DNA from: JAEULH01 sp034382075
GTDB lineage: Bacteria > Pseudomonadota > Alphaproteobacteria > Rhodospirillales > Defluviicoccaceae
DNA: 40,857 bases
Assembly (NCBI GenBank): GCA_034382075.1
Contig: JAXMOZ010000024.1
Location: 1 to 40,857, forward strand
Direction: 5' to 3'
The notes beneath the pieces are model-generated. The model was not told the DNA's origin. It saw nothing but the letters and a program-made list of their open reading frames with translations, and made no database searches. Of this stretch, positions 16,332 to 24,115 are shown piece after piece (position 1 is the stretch's first letter; each line of letters opens with the position of its first letter). A program made the position numbers and the translations under genes.

Positions 16332-18047
16332 ATGCGGACAACCTGCGGACGGGCTGCCGGTCATCGTCCCCGGCGAGAGGTGCTGAGGCGCATTGCCGCG
16401 GCGGCGCTGGCGCTCATTGCCATTCCCGTCGCCGCGCTTGCGGCTCCCCCGGCCCAGGCGGGCTGGCTGGGGCGCGAGGCGTTTGGCTGCGCTGGCCCCG
16501 CATATCTGCTTGGGCCGCGTGACGAAGTGCGGATCCGCACGGCGAGCGCGGTGCCGGCGGCGCGGGACATCCTCACCAACGCCAAGTCCCGTGAAGGGAT
16601 GCGGATGGCGTTCAACATCGTCGAGGGCTCCGCCGACCAGCCGGCGGCGGTGCGGGTGCGGCTCGACGGCGTTCGCGAGCTGGCCCTGCCGCGGTCCCTC
16701 GTCGGCGGCGTCATCTATGACGACATCAGCAACACGGACGCGGTCGATGACCCTCGGTCGCGGGTCGTGCCACTCTGGCCCGTCGACGAAGCGACTGCCG
16801 TCGCCGCCGACCTTGCCTACGAGGTCGAGGAACGGTGGCTGGACGGCCTGCGCGAAGACGGCAGCGTGTCCGAGGGCCGGGTCCTGACCGCGCTTCCCGG
16901 CTATGAGGCGGTCCGCACCTACCTCGACGTGTACACGGGGTTCAAGGCCGTCGTCTTCGAGAAGCAGGACCCGGCGCTGGGCGCCGCCCACCGCATCTAC
17001 GCCATCGCCGGCACCCAGGTGTTCGTCAACACCGACTTCCGCGACTGGGCGGCCGGGCTGACCATGGCCCGCTCGCACATGGTGTCCTCGGCGGCGCTGC
17101 GGATGATCGCCGACGCCGCCGCCTATGCCGCCTCCGAGGGCGGCGGCGAGGTCTTCGTCACCGGCCAGAGCCAGGGCGCGCTCACGGCACAAGGCGTGGG
17201 GTTCCTGCTGCAGGCTTATCTCGATGCAAGCGCGCCCAACGTGAACGCGCGTGACCATCGGCTGGTCCACGTCGTCTCCTGGGGAGCGGCCGGCGCCCTG
17301 GAGCCGGTTGTGACCATGATCGAGCGCCAGCGATCAGGCCTGGGCCGCGACTTCCCACGAGCGTTCGAGCGGCACTGGGCGCACGCGGATCTTGAGTACG
17401 CTCGGGCCATGGCCACCTGGGCCAGGATCACCACGGGCTGGTCCCGGCTGAAACCTGCGGAGATCGCGCCGTACGTCGAGACGGTCACGGCCAGGACCCG
17501 CTCCGTCGGCTACTTTTTCGAGATCGACCCGTTCGCCCGCGCCGGCACGTTCCTCGGCACCTCGCTGGTGTTTCCCACCGCATTCGTCCTGCCCGCCGGC
17601 TGCGAGCAGCTCGTGACCGAGCTGATGTTCCAGACCCGCGCCGGCAAGCTCGGGATCACCCTGGAGTCCCACTTCCTCAAGGGCTACCTCCGGGCCGTCG
17701 AACGCGGCGCCCTGGCCGTCGCCCGTCCCGCCGAACCCGAGAAGTGGCAGTGGGTCATGGACCTGATGCCGACCGGCAACGCCGTCGGCAGGTTCTGGCT
17801 CGGCGAGATCTACCGCGATCGGGTTCTGTCGTCGCCGGCCAACTGGCGGCTCTGCCAGGACGCCGAGCAGTGGCGGACCAACCGCAACCAGCTTTGCCGG
17901 GAGGACTATTGGCCGGGCTGCTCCAACGAAAGCTCCGACGGCGGCGGCGAGGCGATCAGCGAGGCGCGCGGCGCCCGCTGGTGCCTGATCGAGCGACCGG
18001 AGGCGCCGCTCTCGGCGGGTCGGCGCTCCGCTCCGGCCGGAGGATAA
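16332..18047 (+). CDS. secreted lipase-like alpha/beta hydrolase
   Basis: 571 residues. An N-terminal export signal with an arginine-rich n-region (PRREVLRRIAAAALALIAIP) ends near PAQA at about residue 43; the RR could make it a Tat signal. The mature part contains a lipase-type nucleophile motif, TGQSQGALT (Ser280), after a hydrophobic strand. Upstream, GFKAVVFEKQ and IYAIAGTQVFVN resemble the strand order of class 3 lipases. The C-terminal third contains several cysteines (QLCREDYWPGCSNE and nearby). The substrate is unknown. A GTG at 16380 would give a shorter signal peptide and is a plausible alternative start. Confidence 0.65.
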   Translation: MRTTCGRAAGHRPRREVLRRIAAAALALIAIPVAALAAPPAQAGWLGREAFGCAGPAYLLGPRDEVRIRTASAVPAARDILTNAKSREGMRMAFNIVEGSADQPAAVRVRLDGVRELALPRSLVGGVIYDDISNTDAVDDPRSRVVPLWPVDEATAVAADLAYEVEERWLDGLREDGSVSEGRVLTALPGYEAVRTYLDVYTGFKAVVFEKQDPALGAAHRIYAIAGTQVFVNTDFRDWAAGLTMARSHMVSSAALRMIADAAAYAASEGGGEVFVTGQSQGALTAQGVGFLLQAYLDASAPNVNARDHRLVHVVSWGAAGALEPVVTMIERQRSGLGRDFPRAFERHWAHADLEYARAMATWARITTGWSRLKPAEIAPYVETVTARTRSVGYFFEIDPFARAGTFLGTSLVFPTAFVLPAGCEQLVTELMFQTRAGKLGITLESHFLKGYLRAVERGALAVARPAEPEKWQWVMDLMPTGNAVGRFWLGEIYRDRVLSSPANWRLCQDAEQWRTNRNQLCREDYWPGCSNESSDGGGEAISEARGARWCLIERPEAPLSAGRRSAPAGG

Positions 18048-18067
18048 CTGCGGCTCAACCGCGGTAT

Positions 18068-18088
18068 GGCGGCTCCGGCGTAGCCGCC
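18068..18088 (+). terminator. stem-loop after the lipase-like gene
   Basis: GGCGGCT-ccggcgt-AGCCGCC, a perfect 7-bp stem 20 bases after the stop. There is no T-run, so it is at best a weak or Rho-assisted terminator. Confidence 0.3.
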
Positions 18089-18111
18089 GCCTGAGCCTCA
18101 ACCCCTGCGCC

Positions 18112-18125
18112 TTGACCAACGTCAT
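18112..18125 (+). promoter_or_regulatory. CRP/FNR-family binding site (FNR/NnrR-like box)
   Basis: TTGACCAACGTCAT fits the TTGAC-N4-GTCAA half-site pair at nine of ten positions. It lies 60 bases upstream of the DUF2249 gene that heads a cluster with hemerythrin-like proteins, a setting where FNR, DNR or NnrR regulation is expected. No clear -35/-10 pair is visible beside it. Confidence 0.5.
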
Positions 18126-18184
18126 TGCCCGGCGGCTGGCGCTGTCCTGAGCTTTTCCCGGCGGCTGAGCAGGCGGGCGAGCCC

Positions 18185-18838
18185 ATGGCAGTGGCAGACG
18201 ACGAGGCCGGCAGCGACAGGCGGCCGGTCGGCACCGGCGTGGCCGGCCCGTGCGGCGGCTGCGGCTGCGCCGACCGGGAGGACGGTCCGGCCGAGCCGAT
18301 CCCGGAGTGGCGCCCCAGCGTGGACGCGGCGGCCGTGCCTCGACTGGACGTGCGGCCGATGCTGGCGGCGGGGGAGGGGCCCTTCGCAGCGGTGATGGAA
18401 ACCGCCGGGGACGTGCCCGAAGGAGGCCTCTTTCTCATCGAGGCGCCATTCGATCCGCAACCGCTACGCCGGGTCCTCGCCGGCAAGGGCTTCTCCACCT
18501 ATGGCGAGCGCCTCGGCCACGGCCACTGGCGGATCTGGTGTCGCCGCAGTGTCGCCCCCGGCGCGGATCGCGCGGGGCGCGCCGCAGGCTCGGGCAGGGC
18601 GTTGACCTGGCACAGCGGCGGCGCGGTCCACATCGACGTCCGCGGACTGGAGGCGCCGCAGCCGCTGATCGCGATCCTGGGGCTGATCGACGGCGGTGCC
18701 CATGCCGGCCACATCGTCATCCATCACGACCGCGACCCGCTCTACCTCTACCCCGAGCTGGAGGATCGCGGTTGGCGTTACGCCCGCCTTCCGGGTCCGG
18801 AAGGAGAGGTGCGTCTCGAGCTTCGGGGACCGCGTTGA
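18185..18838 (+). CDS. double DUF2249 domain protein
   Basis: 217 residues with two DUF2249 copies. The first (about 53-120) contains RLDVRPML, then GGLFLIEAPFDPQPLRRVL, then KGFSTYGERLGHGHWRIW. The second (about 149-214) contains HIDVRGLEAPQPLIAILGLI and ELEDRGWRYARL. The N-terminus has a short cysteine cluster (C23, C26, C28 in PCGGCGC) that could bind metal or a cluster. DUF2249 is a small TusA-like fold often found with hemerythrin domains and nitrogen-oxide genes. The ATG at 18185 lies after GCGGGCGAG. The stop overlaps the next gene as TTGA. An earlier in-frame ATG (18125) falls just after the FNR-like box and is less likely. Confidence 0.8.
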   Translation: MAVADDEAGSDRRPVGTGVAGPCGGCGCADREDGPAEPIPEWRPSVDAAAVPRLDVRPMLAAGEGPFAAVMETAGDVPEGGLFLIEAPFDPQPLRRVLAGKGFSTYGERLGHGHWRIWCRRSVAPGADRAGRAAGSGRALTWHSGGAVHIDVRGLEAPQPLIAILGLIDGGAHAGHIVIHHDRDPLYLYPELEDRGWRYARLPGPEGEVRLELRGPR

Positions 18839-20142
18839 GCCTCGGCGCCGGCATCGACGTCGGCGGCGCCCACCAGCGGCTGCTGCCGGAGAGCATTCCG
18901 CTGCGCTTCTTCGGCACCGCCGCGCTTGCCCACGTCCTGGCCTGGATCGGGGTCGTGGTGGTGGCCGACGATATCCCGTTCTACTCCGGCGGTCCCGGCC
19001 CGGTGGCTTGCGCCTTCCACCTGCTCACGGTCGGCGTCCTGCTCGCAACGGCCATGGGCGCCAGCCTGCAGATGCTGCCGGTGGCGCTCGGCTGCGCCGC
19101 GCCGGCCGCCGGGCTGTGCCACGCCATCTACGGGCTGCTGGTGCTGGGCGGGATCGCGCTCGTCGTCGGCTTTGCCTCCGTCCGCGTCGAGATCATTGCC
19201 GCCGGGGCCGTCGCGCTGGCTCTGTCCGCGGCCCTCTACGTCGGCGCGCTTGCCGCGGTGCTCAGGGCGTCCGCCGGCCTTCCCCTGGTCAGAGGCCACG
19301 TCTCCGCGGCGCTGGCGTGCCTCTGCCTCGGCGTGCTCGCGGCCGTCCTGCTCGCCATCGACTACGTCGCGCCACTCCTTCCCGACCACCGGACAACGGC
19401 CATCATCCACATGGCCCTGGTCGCCTATGGCTTCCTCGGGCTGCTGGCGCTGGGGCTGAGCCAGATCCTGATCCCGATGTTCGCCATCGCCGAGCCGGCC
19501 GACGGCCGGCTGCCGGCGGCGGCGCTGGCTTTGACGCTGGCGGCGTTGGCGGCTGCCGTGGGCGGACTGATCGCCGGGCAGGGCGCCGCGGTCGGCGTCG
19601 GCGCCGCAGTGGGGCTCGCGGCGCTCTGTTGCCATGCCGCCGGCGCCGAGCAGACGCTGGCGCGGCGGATGCGGCGGCGGCTCGGCGGTGAGTTCCAGCT
19701 CATCCGGCTGTCCTGGATCATGCTTGCCGCCGCCCTGTCCCTGGCGGCCGGCCTCGCCCTCGGCCTTCTCCCCGAGACCGCGCCCGCCCTGTTCGGGTTC
19801 TTCACCCTGTTCGGCTGGCTCCTCAACCTGGTTCTCGGCGTGCAGCAGCGGATCCTGCCCTTCCTCGGCTCGATGCATGTGTTGCGGGCCGGCGCGAGGC
19901 CGATGGCGCCGACCCGGCTCGTCAACGAGCGCTGCCTGCAGATCCACCGCTGGTGCCATCTGGCCGCCGTCGCTCTGGTCACCGCCGGCATCCTGTTCGC
20001 CGCGCCCACCGTCATCCGGCTGGGCGGCTCCGCCGGCGCCGTCGGCGCGCTGGCCTATGGCCTGTTCGCAATCACCGTTTTCCAGCGCACCCGCACCCAC
20101 CTTGGCGCCGCGGCCATGCCCGCGGCGAGGACACCGCCATGA
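18835..20142 (+). CDS. polytopic membrane protein, NnrS/heme-copper-oxidase-like
   Basis: 435 residues with about 12 hydrophobic helices. Histidines fall within or next to helices (LAHVLAWIG, CAFHLLTVG, LCHAIYGLL, IIHMALVAYGF, QIHRWCHLA), as in NnrS-type proteins and heme-copper oxidase subunit I relatives that bind haem. The sequence is too diverged for me to assign a subfamily. The start is taken as TTG 18835, which overlaps the upstream stop; there is no ATG before the first helices and no strong Shine-Dalgarno, so translational coupling is likely. It ends in ATGA overlap with a hemerythrin gene. A role in nitric oxide or oxygen handling is inferred from context. Confidence 0.7.
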   Translation: MSLGAGIDVGGAHQRLLPESIPLRFFGTAALAHVLAWIGVVVVADDIPFYSGGPGPVACAFHLLTVGVLLATAMGASLQMLPVALGCAAPAAGLCHAIYGLLVLGGIALVVGFASVRVEIIAAGAVALALSAALYVGALAAVLRASAGLPLVRGHVSAALACLCLGVLAAVLLAIDYVAPLLPDHRTTAIIHMALVAYGFLGLLALGLSQILIPMFAIAEPADGRLPAAALALTLAALAAAVGGLIAGQGAAVGVGAAVGLAALCCHAAGAEQTLARRMRRRLGGEFQLIRLSWIMLAAALSLAAGLALGLLPETAPALFGFFTLFGWLLNLVLGVQQRILPFLGSMHVLRAGARPMAPTRLVNERCLQIHRWCHLAAVALVTAGILFAAPTVIRLGGSAGAVGALAYGLFAITVFQRTRTHLGAAAMPAARTPP

Positions 20143-20639
20143 GCGAAGGCGCCTTGCTCTCCGAGTTGCTGCACCGCGAACACCTCGAAACGTTGGCCGT
20201 TGCCGGCGAACTGGAAGCGCGCGTCGACAACCGCCGCGCCGGCCCCATCGACGTCGGCGACGATGCCGACCGGGCGCAGCTGCAGGCGCTGATCCGCATC
20301 GCCGATGCGGACATCGACAGGCACTACCGCTTCGAGGAGGAGCTGCTGTTTCCCCGGCTGGTTGCGGCGGGCCTGGGGCCGATGGTCGATGTCCTGGTGA
20401 TGGAGCACGACGCGGTTCGCGCCATCGTCGGCCCGCTGCGCGCCGCCGCCGAGACCGCGCTCGGCGACGGCTTCACCAAGGAGACGTGGTCGACGTTTCG
20501 CGAGGGCGTCTTCGATCTCATCAACAGCGTCAGCTTCCACATCCAGAAGGAGGAGCTTGGCGTCATCCGCCAGCTTGCGACGGTGCTGGGCGCCGATGCC
20601 GACCGTGAGCTCGGCAGGCTCTACGCGAGCTTCGGCTAG
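20139..20639 (+). CDS. hemerythrin-like (HHE domain) protein
   Basis: 166 residues, a four-helix HHE-type protein. Putative di-iron ligands are spread as expected: HREHLETL near the N-terminus, HYRFEEELLFPRL, MEHDAVRAI and FHIQKEELGVI near the C-terminus. Proteins of this kind bind O2 or NO, or help repair nitrosylated iron centres (the YtfE/Ric group). It is translationally coupled to the membrane protein (ATGA) and so belongs to the same operon as the DUF2249 gene. A longer in-frame reading upstream is only the neighbour's sequence out of frame. Confidence 0.85.
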   Translation: MSEGALLSELLHREHLETLAVAGELEARVDNRRAGPIDVGDDADRAQLQALIRIADADIDRHYRFEEELLFPRLVAAGLGPMVDVLVMEHDAVRAIVGPLRAAAETALGDGFTKETWSTFREGVFDLINSVSFHIQKEELGVIRQLATVLGADADRELGRLYASFG

Positions 20640-20741
20640 CGGACACGGACGTGTTCGTTTCCTCAACCTGCGCGTGAAGATGCTGCTGAGGTTGTTGCTT
20701 TACCTGTGGCGCACACCGCCCGCCCGTGATAGCCTGATGCA

Positions 20742-21323
20742 GTGCAGCATTCCATGCTGCGGCTGCGTAGGACGACGGCGGTGGGCAAGGCATTTTTGAC
20801 CGAGCTGGGACAGGTGCTCCACGAGGAGCACTTCCGGATCCTTTCGCTGATCTGCGGCCTGGAGTACCGGGTCGGTGGCGCCGAGGGGCGGCGGCCGATC
20901 GATCCGCGCGACGCCGACGAGAAAGAGCATCTGCAGGAGCTCATCGTCGCCCTCGATCAGATCATCGACCATAACCGCTTCGAGGAGGCGGTCCTGTTCC
21001 CGCTGCTCTGCGCCCGCGGCGGCGGCGAGCTGGCGTCGCTCCTGACCCAGGAGCATGACAGCATCGGCCCGCTCGCCAGGCGCGTGCGCGAGATCGCTGC
21101 CGACATCCTTGCGCACGGCATCGATCCGGTGCGCTGGGCGACGTTCCAGGATGCGGCGGGGGAGCTCGCCGCCGAGATGATGGCGCATCTGCAGAAGGAG
21201 GAGATGGCGGTCGTCCAGCAGCTCCGCGGCTTCCTCGACGCAGATACCGACCACCGCCTGGCGGTCAAGCATCGCCTGGAGCGGCCGCCGACCCGGATCA
21301 GGGCGGCGTTCCAGCCGGCGTAG
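20742..21323 (+). CDS. second hemerythrin-like (HHE domain) protein
   Basis: 193 residues when begun at GTG 20742. It parallels its upstream neighbour: LHEEHFRILSLI, DHNRFEEAVLFPLL, TQEHDSIGPLARRV and AHLQKEEMAVVQQL carry the His/Glu ligands in the same order and spacing. The two are probably an old tandem duplication. The start is unsettled: no Shine-Dalgarno precedes 20742 or the ATG at 20754, and the GTG at 20781 would also keep the domain intact. The 102-bp gap upstream holds a short imperfect stem-loop (20640-20657). Confidence 0.85.
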   Translation: MQHSMLRLRRTTAVGKAFLTELGQVLHEEHFRILSLICGLEYRVGGAEGRRPIDPRDADEKEHLQELIVALDQIIDHNRFEEAVLFPLLCARGGGELASLLTQEHDSIGPLARRVREIAADILAHGIDPVRWATFQDAAGELAAEMMAHLQKEEMAVVQQLRGFLDADTDHRLAVKHRLERPPTRIRAAFQPA

Positions 21324-21336
21324 CCGCCTCTGGTCC

Positions 21337-21359
21337 GATCGAAGCCTCGACCTTCGATC
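21337..21359. terminator. stem-loop between convergent genes
   Basis: GATCGAAG-cctcgac-CTTCGATC is a perfect 8-bp stem with a 7-base loop, centred in the 57-bp gap between the convergent hemerythrin and mtnA genes. No T-run follows on either strand. Confidence 0.45.
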
Positions 21360-21380
21360 AACCTTCCATCTCGCGAAAGC

Positions 21381-22484
21381 TCAACCGGCGTCCGCGCGCT
21401 CCGGATACAGCCCGCTCAGGCCTTCCTCCGAGGCCGGGCAGGACCCCCGTTCGGTTATCAGCGCCGTCACCAGCCGCGCCGGGGTGACGTCGAACGCATA
21501 GTTGGCGGCGGGACTGGCTTCGGGGGTCAGGACGACGCTGACGACGCGGCCGTCCGGGTCGCGGCCGCTGATGCTGGTCACCTCGTCGGCCGCCCGCTCC
21601 TCGATCGGCATCGAGCGCAGGCCGTCGCGCAGCGTCCAGTCGATCGACGGCCCGGGCAGGGCAACGTAGAACGGCACGCCGCAGTCCTTGGCCGCCAACG
21701 CCTTGAGGTAGGTGCCGATCTTGTTGCAGACGTCGCCGGCCCGGCTGGTCCGGTCGGTGCCGACCAGGCAGAGATCGACAAGACCCCGCTGCATCAGGTG
21801 GCCGCCGGCGTTGTCGACGATCACGGTGTGGGCGATGTTCTGCTGGCCGAGCTCCCATGCCGTCAGGCTGGCGCCCTGGTTGCGGGGTCGGGTCTCGTCG
21901 ACCCAGACGTGGACCGGGATCCGGGCCTCGTGCGCCTTGTAGACCGGCGCCAGCGCCGTGCCCCAGTCGACGGTCGCCAGCCAGCCGGCATTGCAGTGGG
22001 TCAGCACGTTGACCCGGCCGGCCTCGGCCTTGGCCTTCCAGGCCTCCTCGATCAGCTTGACCCCGTGCTCGCCGATGGCCTCGTTGGTGGCAACGTCCTC
22101 GTCGCAGATCTCGCCGGCGCGGCGGTAGGCTGCCACCAGGCGGCGCTCCGCCGGCAACTGGCGGACGACCGTCGCCATCTCGTCCAGCGCCCAGCGCAGG
22201 TTGACGGCGGTGGGCCGGGTCGCGAGCAAGGTCGCGTAGGCCTGATCGACGCTGGCGTCGCCGGGATCGGCGCGCAGCGCGGTGCAAAAGCCGTAGGCCG
22301 CGGCGGCGCCGATCAGGGGCGCGCCGCGCACCGCCATGCTCCGGATGGCCTCGGCCGCGTCCTCGAGGGTGGCGATCCGCATGGTGGTGAAGGCATGCGG
22401 CAGCCTTCGCTGGTCGATGACCTCCACCGACCAGCCGTCCGCGGCGAGCCAGATGGTCCGGTAGCTGGTGTTGCCCACCTTCAT
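21381..22484 (-). CDS. mtnA: S-methyl-5-thioribose-1-phosphate isomerase
   Basis: 367 residues. It converts methylthioribose-1-phosphate to methylthioribulose-1-phosphate in methionine salvage. Family signatures are complete: MAVRGAPLIGAAAAYG, the catalytic Cys164 in LTHCNAGWLATVDWG, WVDETRPRNQGASLTAWEL, the catalytic Asp244 in GTDR, and GDVCNKIGTYLKALAA followed by PFYVALPGPSIDWT. These separate it from the related eIF2B and ribose-1,5-bisphosphate isomerase members. The ATG at 22484 has AGAGGAG ten bases before it; the open frame continues far upstream but without homology. No other salvage gene is in the window. Confidence 0.92.
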   Translation of the reverse strand: MKVGNTSYRTIWLAADGWSVEVIDQRRLPHAFTTMRIATLEDAAEAIRSMAVRGAPLIGAAAAYGFCTALRADPGDASVDQAYATLLATRPTAVNLRWALDEMATVVRQLPAERRLVAAYRRAGEICDEDVATNEAIGEHGVKLIEEAWKAKAEAGRVNVLTHCNAGWLATVDWGTALAPVYKAHEARIPVHVWVDETRPRNQGASLTAWELGQQNIAHTVIVDNAGGHLMQRGLVDLCLVGTDRTSRAGDVCNKIGTYLKALAAKDCGVPFYVALPGPSIDWTLRDGLRSMPIEERAADEVTSISGRDPDGRVVSVVLTPEASPAANYAFDVTPARLVTALITERGSCPASEEGLSGLYPERADAG

Positions 22485-22679
22485 CGCGATCTCCTCTTTG
22501 GCGAACCCCTGTGCCGGTATGGAACCGGCGCCGGCTCCAGGCAAGAACGGGCGGCCGCGAGCGCAGCCGCAAGCGCATGGAGCGTGCGGATTGATTTGCG
22601 CGCCGGTCCTTGCATCCGTTAGGCTTTGTGCTGCGAAGCGACCATTGCAACGGCGCTCATCGGGATCCGGAGGGAAGAG

Positions 22680-23015
22680 ATGATCGAGGGCTATGAAGAC
22701 CTGCAAAACGAGCTGTGCGAGATCCTTGGCGGCGACGTGACCGCCGAGGACGTGGATGTCGCCGTCGATGCTTTGGTCAACGAGGAACACGTTACCGCCA
22801 CCGCCGCCTTGGGCGAGCTGAACGCGCTGGCGCAGAGCGAGGAGGGGAAGGAAAAGCTTCGCGCGATGCTGGCCGACTGGATCATGCACGAGCGCAAGCG
22901 CGAGGATAAGACCAAGGAGAACAGCACCAAGGGCGCGCTCAACCACCTGCTCGCGGCGCTGAACGCGGAGCGGAGGACCCACACCGAGACCGTCGGCAGC
23001 GACCGGCGCGGCTAG
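22680..23015 (+). CDS. hypothetical protein, 111 residues
   Basis: Begins at the ATG at 22680 behind GGAGGGAAGAG. It is acidic in the first half (IEGYEDLQNELCEILGGDVT) and charged and helical after that (KEKLRAMLADWIMHERKRED). No membrane segment or catalytic motif is seen, and I do not recognise the family. It is divergent from mtnA, with a 195-bp gap between them that shows no clear promoter. Confidence 0.6.
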   Translation: MIEGYEDLQNELCEILGGDVTAEDVDVAVDALVNEEHVTATAALGELNALAQSEEGKEKLRAMLADWIMHERKREDKTKENSTKGALNHLLAALNAERRTHTETVGSDRRG

Positions 23016-23035
23016 GTTCGAGCCCAGGCGGGCCA

Positions 23036-23058
23036 GGCGGCGGCCAGAGGCTGCCGCC
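23036..23058 (+). terminator. GC-rich stem-loop after the 22680-23015 gene
   Basis: GGCGGC-g-GCC-aga-GGC-t-GCCGCC gives nine base pairs around a G/T mismatch, 21 bases after the stop. No T-run follows. Confidence 0.3.
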
Positions 23059-23313
23059 GGCCCGTGACCGACCGCCGCCACCCACGCGGCGGAGCCTCGC
23101 CCGCCACACGAAGGCGCGGACACAACAGACTGGCGACCTGCCGGCTACCCGGCTCCCTCCTCCCGATCAGATGCCAACGCACGGCGGCGCGTATCGCGCC
23201 GGCAAAGCCCTGCCCGCTTGCCAGGCTCCGATCCACTTGCTGTGAGAAGCCGGTTGCATTGGATGAGCAGAATGCACTAAAGGTTGATAAACTGTTAAGC
23301 GCGGTAACCGCAG

Positions 23314-23330
23314 AGGAAGTATATCTTCCT
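23314..23330. promoter_or_regulatory. inverted repeat upstream of the small RNA promoter
   Basis: AGGAAG-TATAT-CTTCCT, a perfect 6-bp inverted repeat that ends 11 bases before the -35 box at 23342. The position suits an operator. It could also be a hairpin unrelated to the promoter. Confidence 0.35.
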
Positions 23331-23341
23331 ATGAAAAACCC

Positions 23342-23370
23342 TTGTTGCGTGTCCCCCGTTCGGGTATAAA
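23342..23370 (+). promoter_or_regulatory. sigma-70 promoter of a small RNA gene
   Basis: TTGTTG (23342-23347), 17-bp spacer, TATAAA (23365-23370). Spacing is ideal and the -10 differs from consensus at one base, making this the best promoter in the window. Transcription should start near 23377. Confidence 0.7.
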
Positions 23371-23376
23371 AACGAC

Positions 23377-23488
23377 GTCCCGCGAGCGTCCATGGCGAAC
23401 CGGACGTAGGGGCTACCCGATCTCCGGTTCGCTTTTGACCTCCTCCCTATCCAGACTTGCGCCGCCCCTTCGGGGGCGGCCTTTTTTT
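23377..23488 (+). ncRNA. candidate trans-acting small RNA, about 110 nt, with CCTCCTCCC motif
   Basis: A strong promoter precedes and an intrinsic terminator ends this non-coding segment. The predicted RNA has a 10-bp perfect stem (23395-23404 with 23423-23432, GCGAACCGGA with its complement). A short unpaired linker follows that holds CCTCCTCCC (23439-23447), then the terminator hairpin. That motif is complementary to Shine-Dalgarno sequences and is the hallmark of the alphaproteobacterial CcsR/cuckoo-type small RNAs that act with Hfq. Those RNAs usually show the motif in hairpin loops, so this may be a relative or an independent anti-Shine-Dalgarno RNA. It is not 6S, SRP or tmRNA by any feature I can see. 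Confidence 0.65.
23461..23488 (+). terminator. intrinsic terminator of the small RNA
   Basis: GCCGCCCC-TTCG-GGGGCGGC, a perfect 8-bp stem with a UUCG tetraloop, followed by C and seven Ts (23482-23488). Confidence 0.92.
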
Positions 23489-23550
23489 GCTTCATCGTCG
23501 GCGCGACACGCCTATCGTGGACGTGCCGAAATGGAACCGGGACGTTCCCC

Positions 23551-23964
23551 ATGGCGGAAATCTACGTTGCGGTCAGCCGCAGCCTGCAGGCCTGGGCCGG
23601 CGACGTCGGCCTGACCAAGCATGTCTATAAGCTTGGGCTTTCTCCGGACGGCGCGGACCCGGCGTTGGCGCGGTTGAAGGCGGAGCATTGCGCAGGGCGG
23701 ACGGACTGGAAGCTCGTGCGCAAGCAGGAGGTCGAGGGGATCGACGAGGCGGCGGCGCTGGCCCGCGTCGCCGGCAAGGAGATGACGGTCGATCCCGACT
23801 ACTACCCCCAGCTCAAGGGCGCCGCCGGCATCTTCAAGGTGAAGCTCGCGAACGTCGAGAACCACATTCTGTTGCGTCAGGCGCTGGCCGGCGAGCAGCC
23901 CAAGAACGCGCGGATGAAGCCCACCGACTTTGCCGACTATCTCATCCGCAACGCCTGCGGCTGA
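23551..23964 (+). CDS. hypothetical protein, possibly T5orf172/GIY-YIG-like
   Basis: 137 residues with good coding character. The N-terminus IYVAVSRSLQAW, then HVYKLGLSPDGADPALARLK and WKLVRKQEVEGIDEAAALA, loosely follows the order of the GIY-YIG-related T5orf172/MUG113 domain (a strand, a K-[IL]-G motif, then a helix with Arg). The catalytic pattern is not clear enough to call a nuclease. The ATG at 23551 has no strong Shine-Dalgarno. It lies 62 bp after the small RNA terminator. Confidence 0.6.
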   Translation: MAEIYVAVSRSLQAWAGDVGLTKHVYKLGLSPDGADPALARLKAEHCAGRTDWKLVRKQEVEGIDEAAALARVAGKEMTVDPDYYPQLKGAAGIFKVKLANVENHILLRQALAGEQPKNARMKPTDFADYLIRNACG

Positions 23965-24011
23965 GCATTCTCCGGGAGCGAAACGGGCCCCGCGGCCGCG
24001 CCGCGGAGCCC

Positions 24012-24051
24012 CAAAATGCAAAAGGCGCCGCCTCCCATCGAAAGCAGCGCC
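24012..24051 (-). terminator. possible terminator of the cold-shock gene
   Basis: On the minus strand a GGCGC...GCGCC stem is followed by TTTTGCATTTT, about 65 bases past the stop of the cold-shock gene. The stem is short and its loop is long. Confidence 0.4.
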
Positions 24052-24115
24052 ACATCAGTTTCCGCTTCATCGGCTTGTCTCGAGCGCCGATGTAATCCTG
24101 CGGTGCGGTCTTCGC

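Noticed and set aside
23377..23488. 6S RNA, SRP RNA or tmRNA as identity for the small RNA
   Set aside because: Lacks the long open bulge of 6S, the GGAAGCAGC-type SRP loop and a tRNA-like end.
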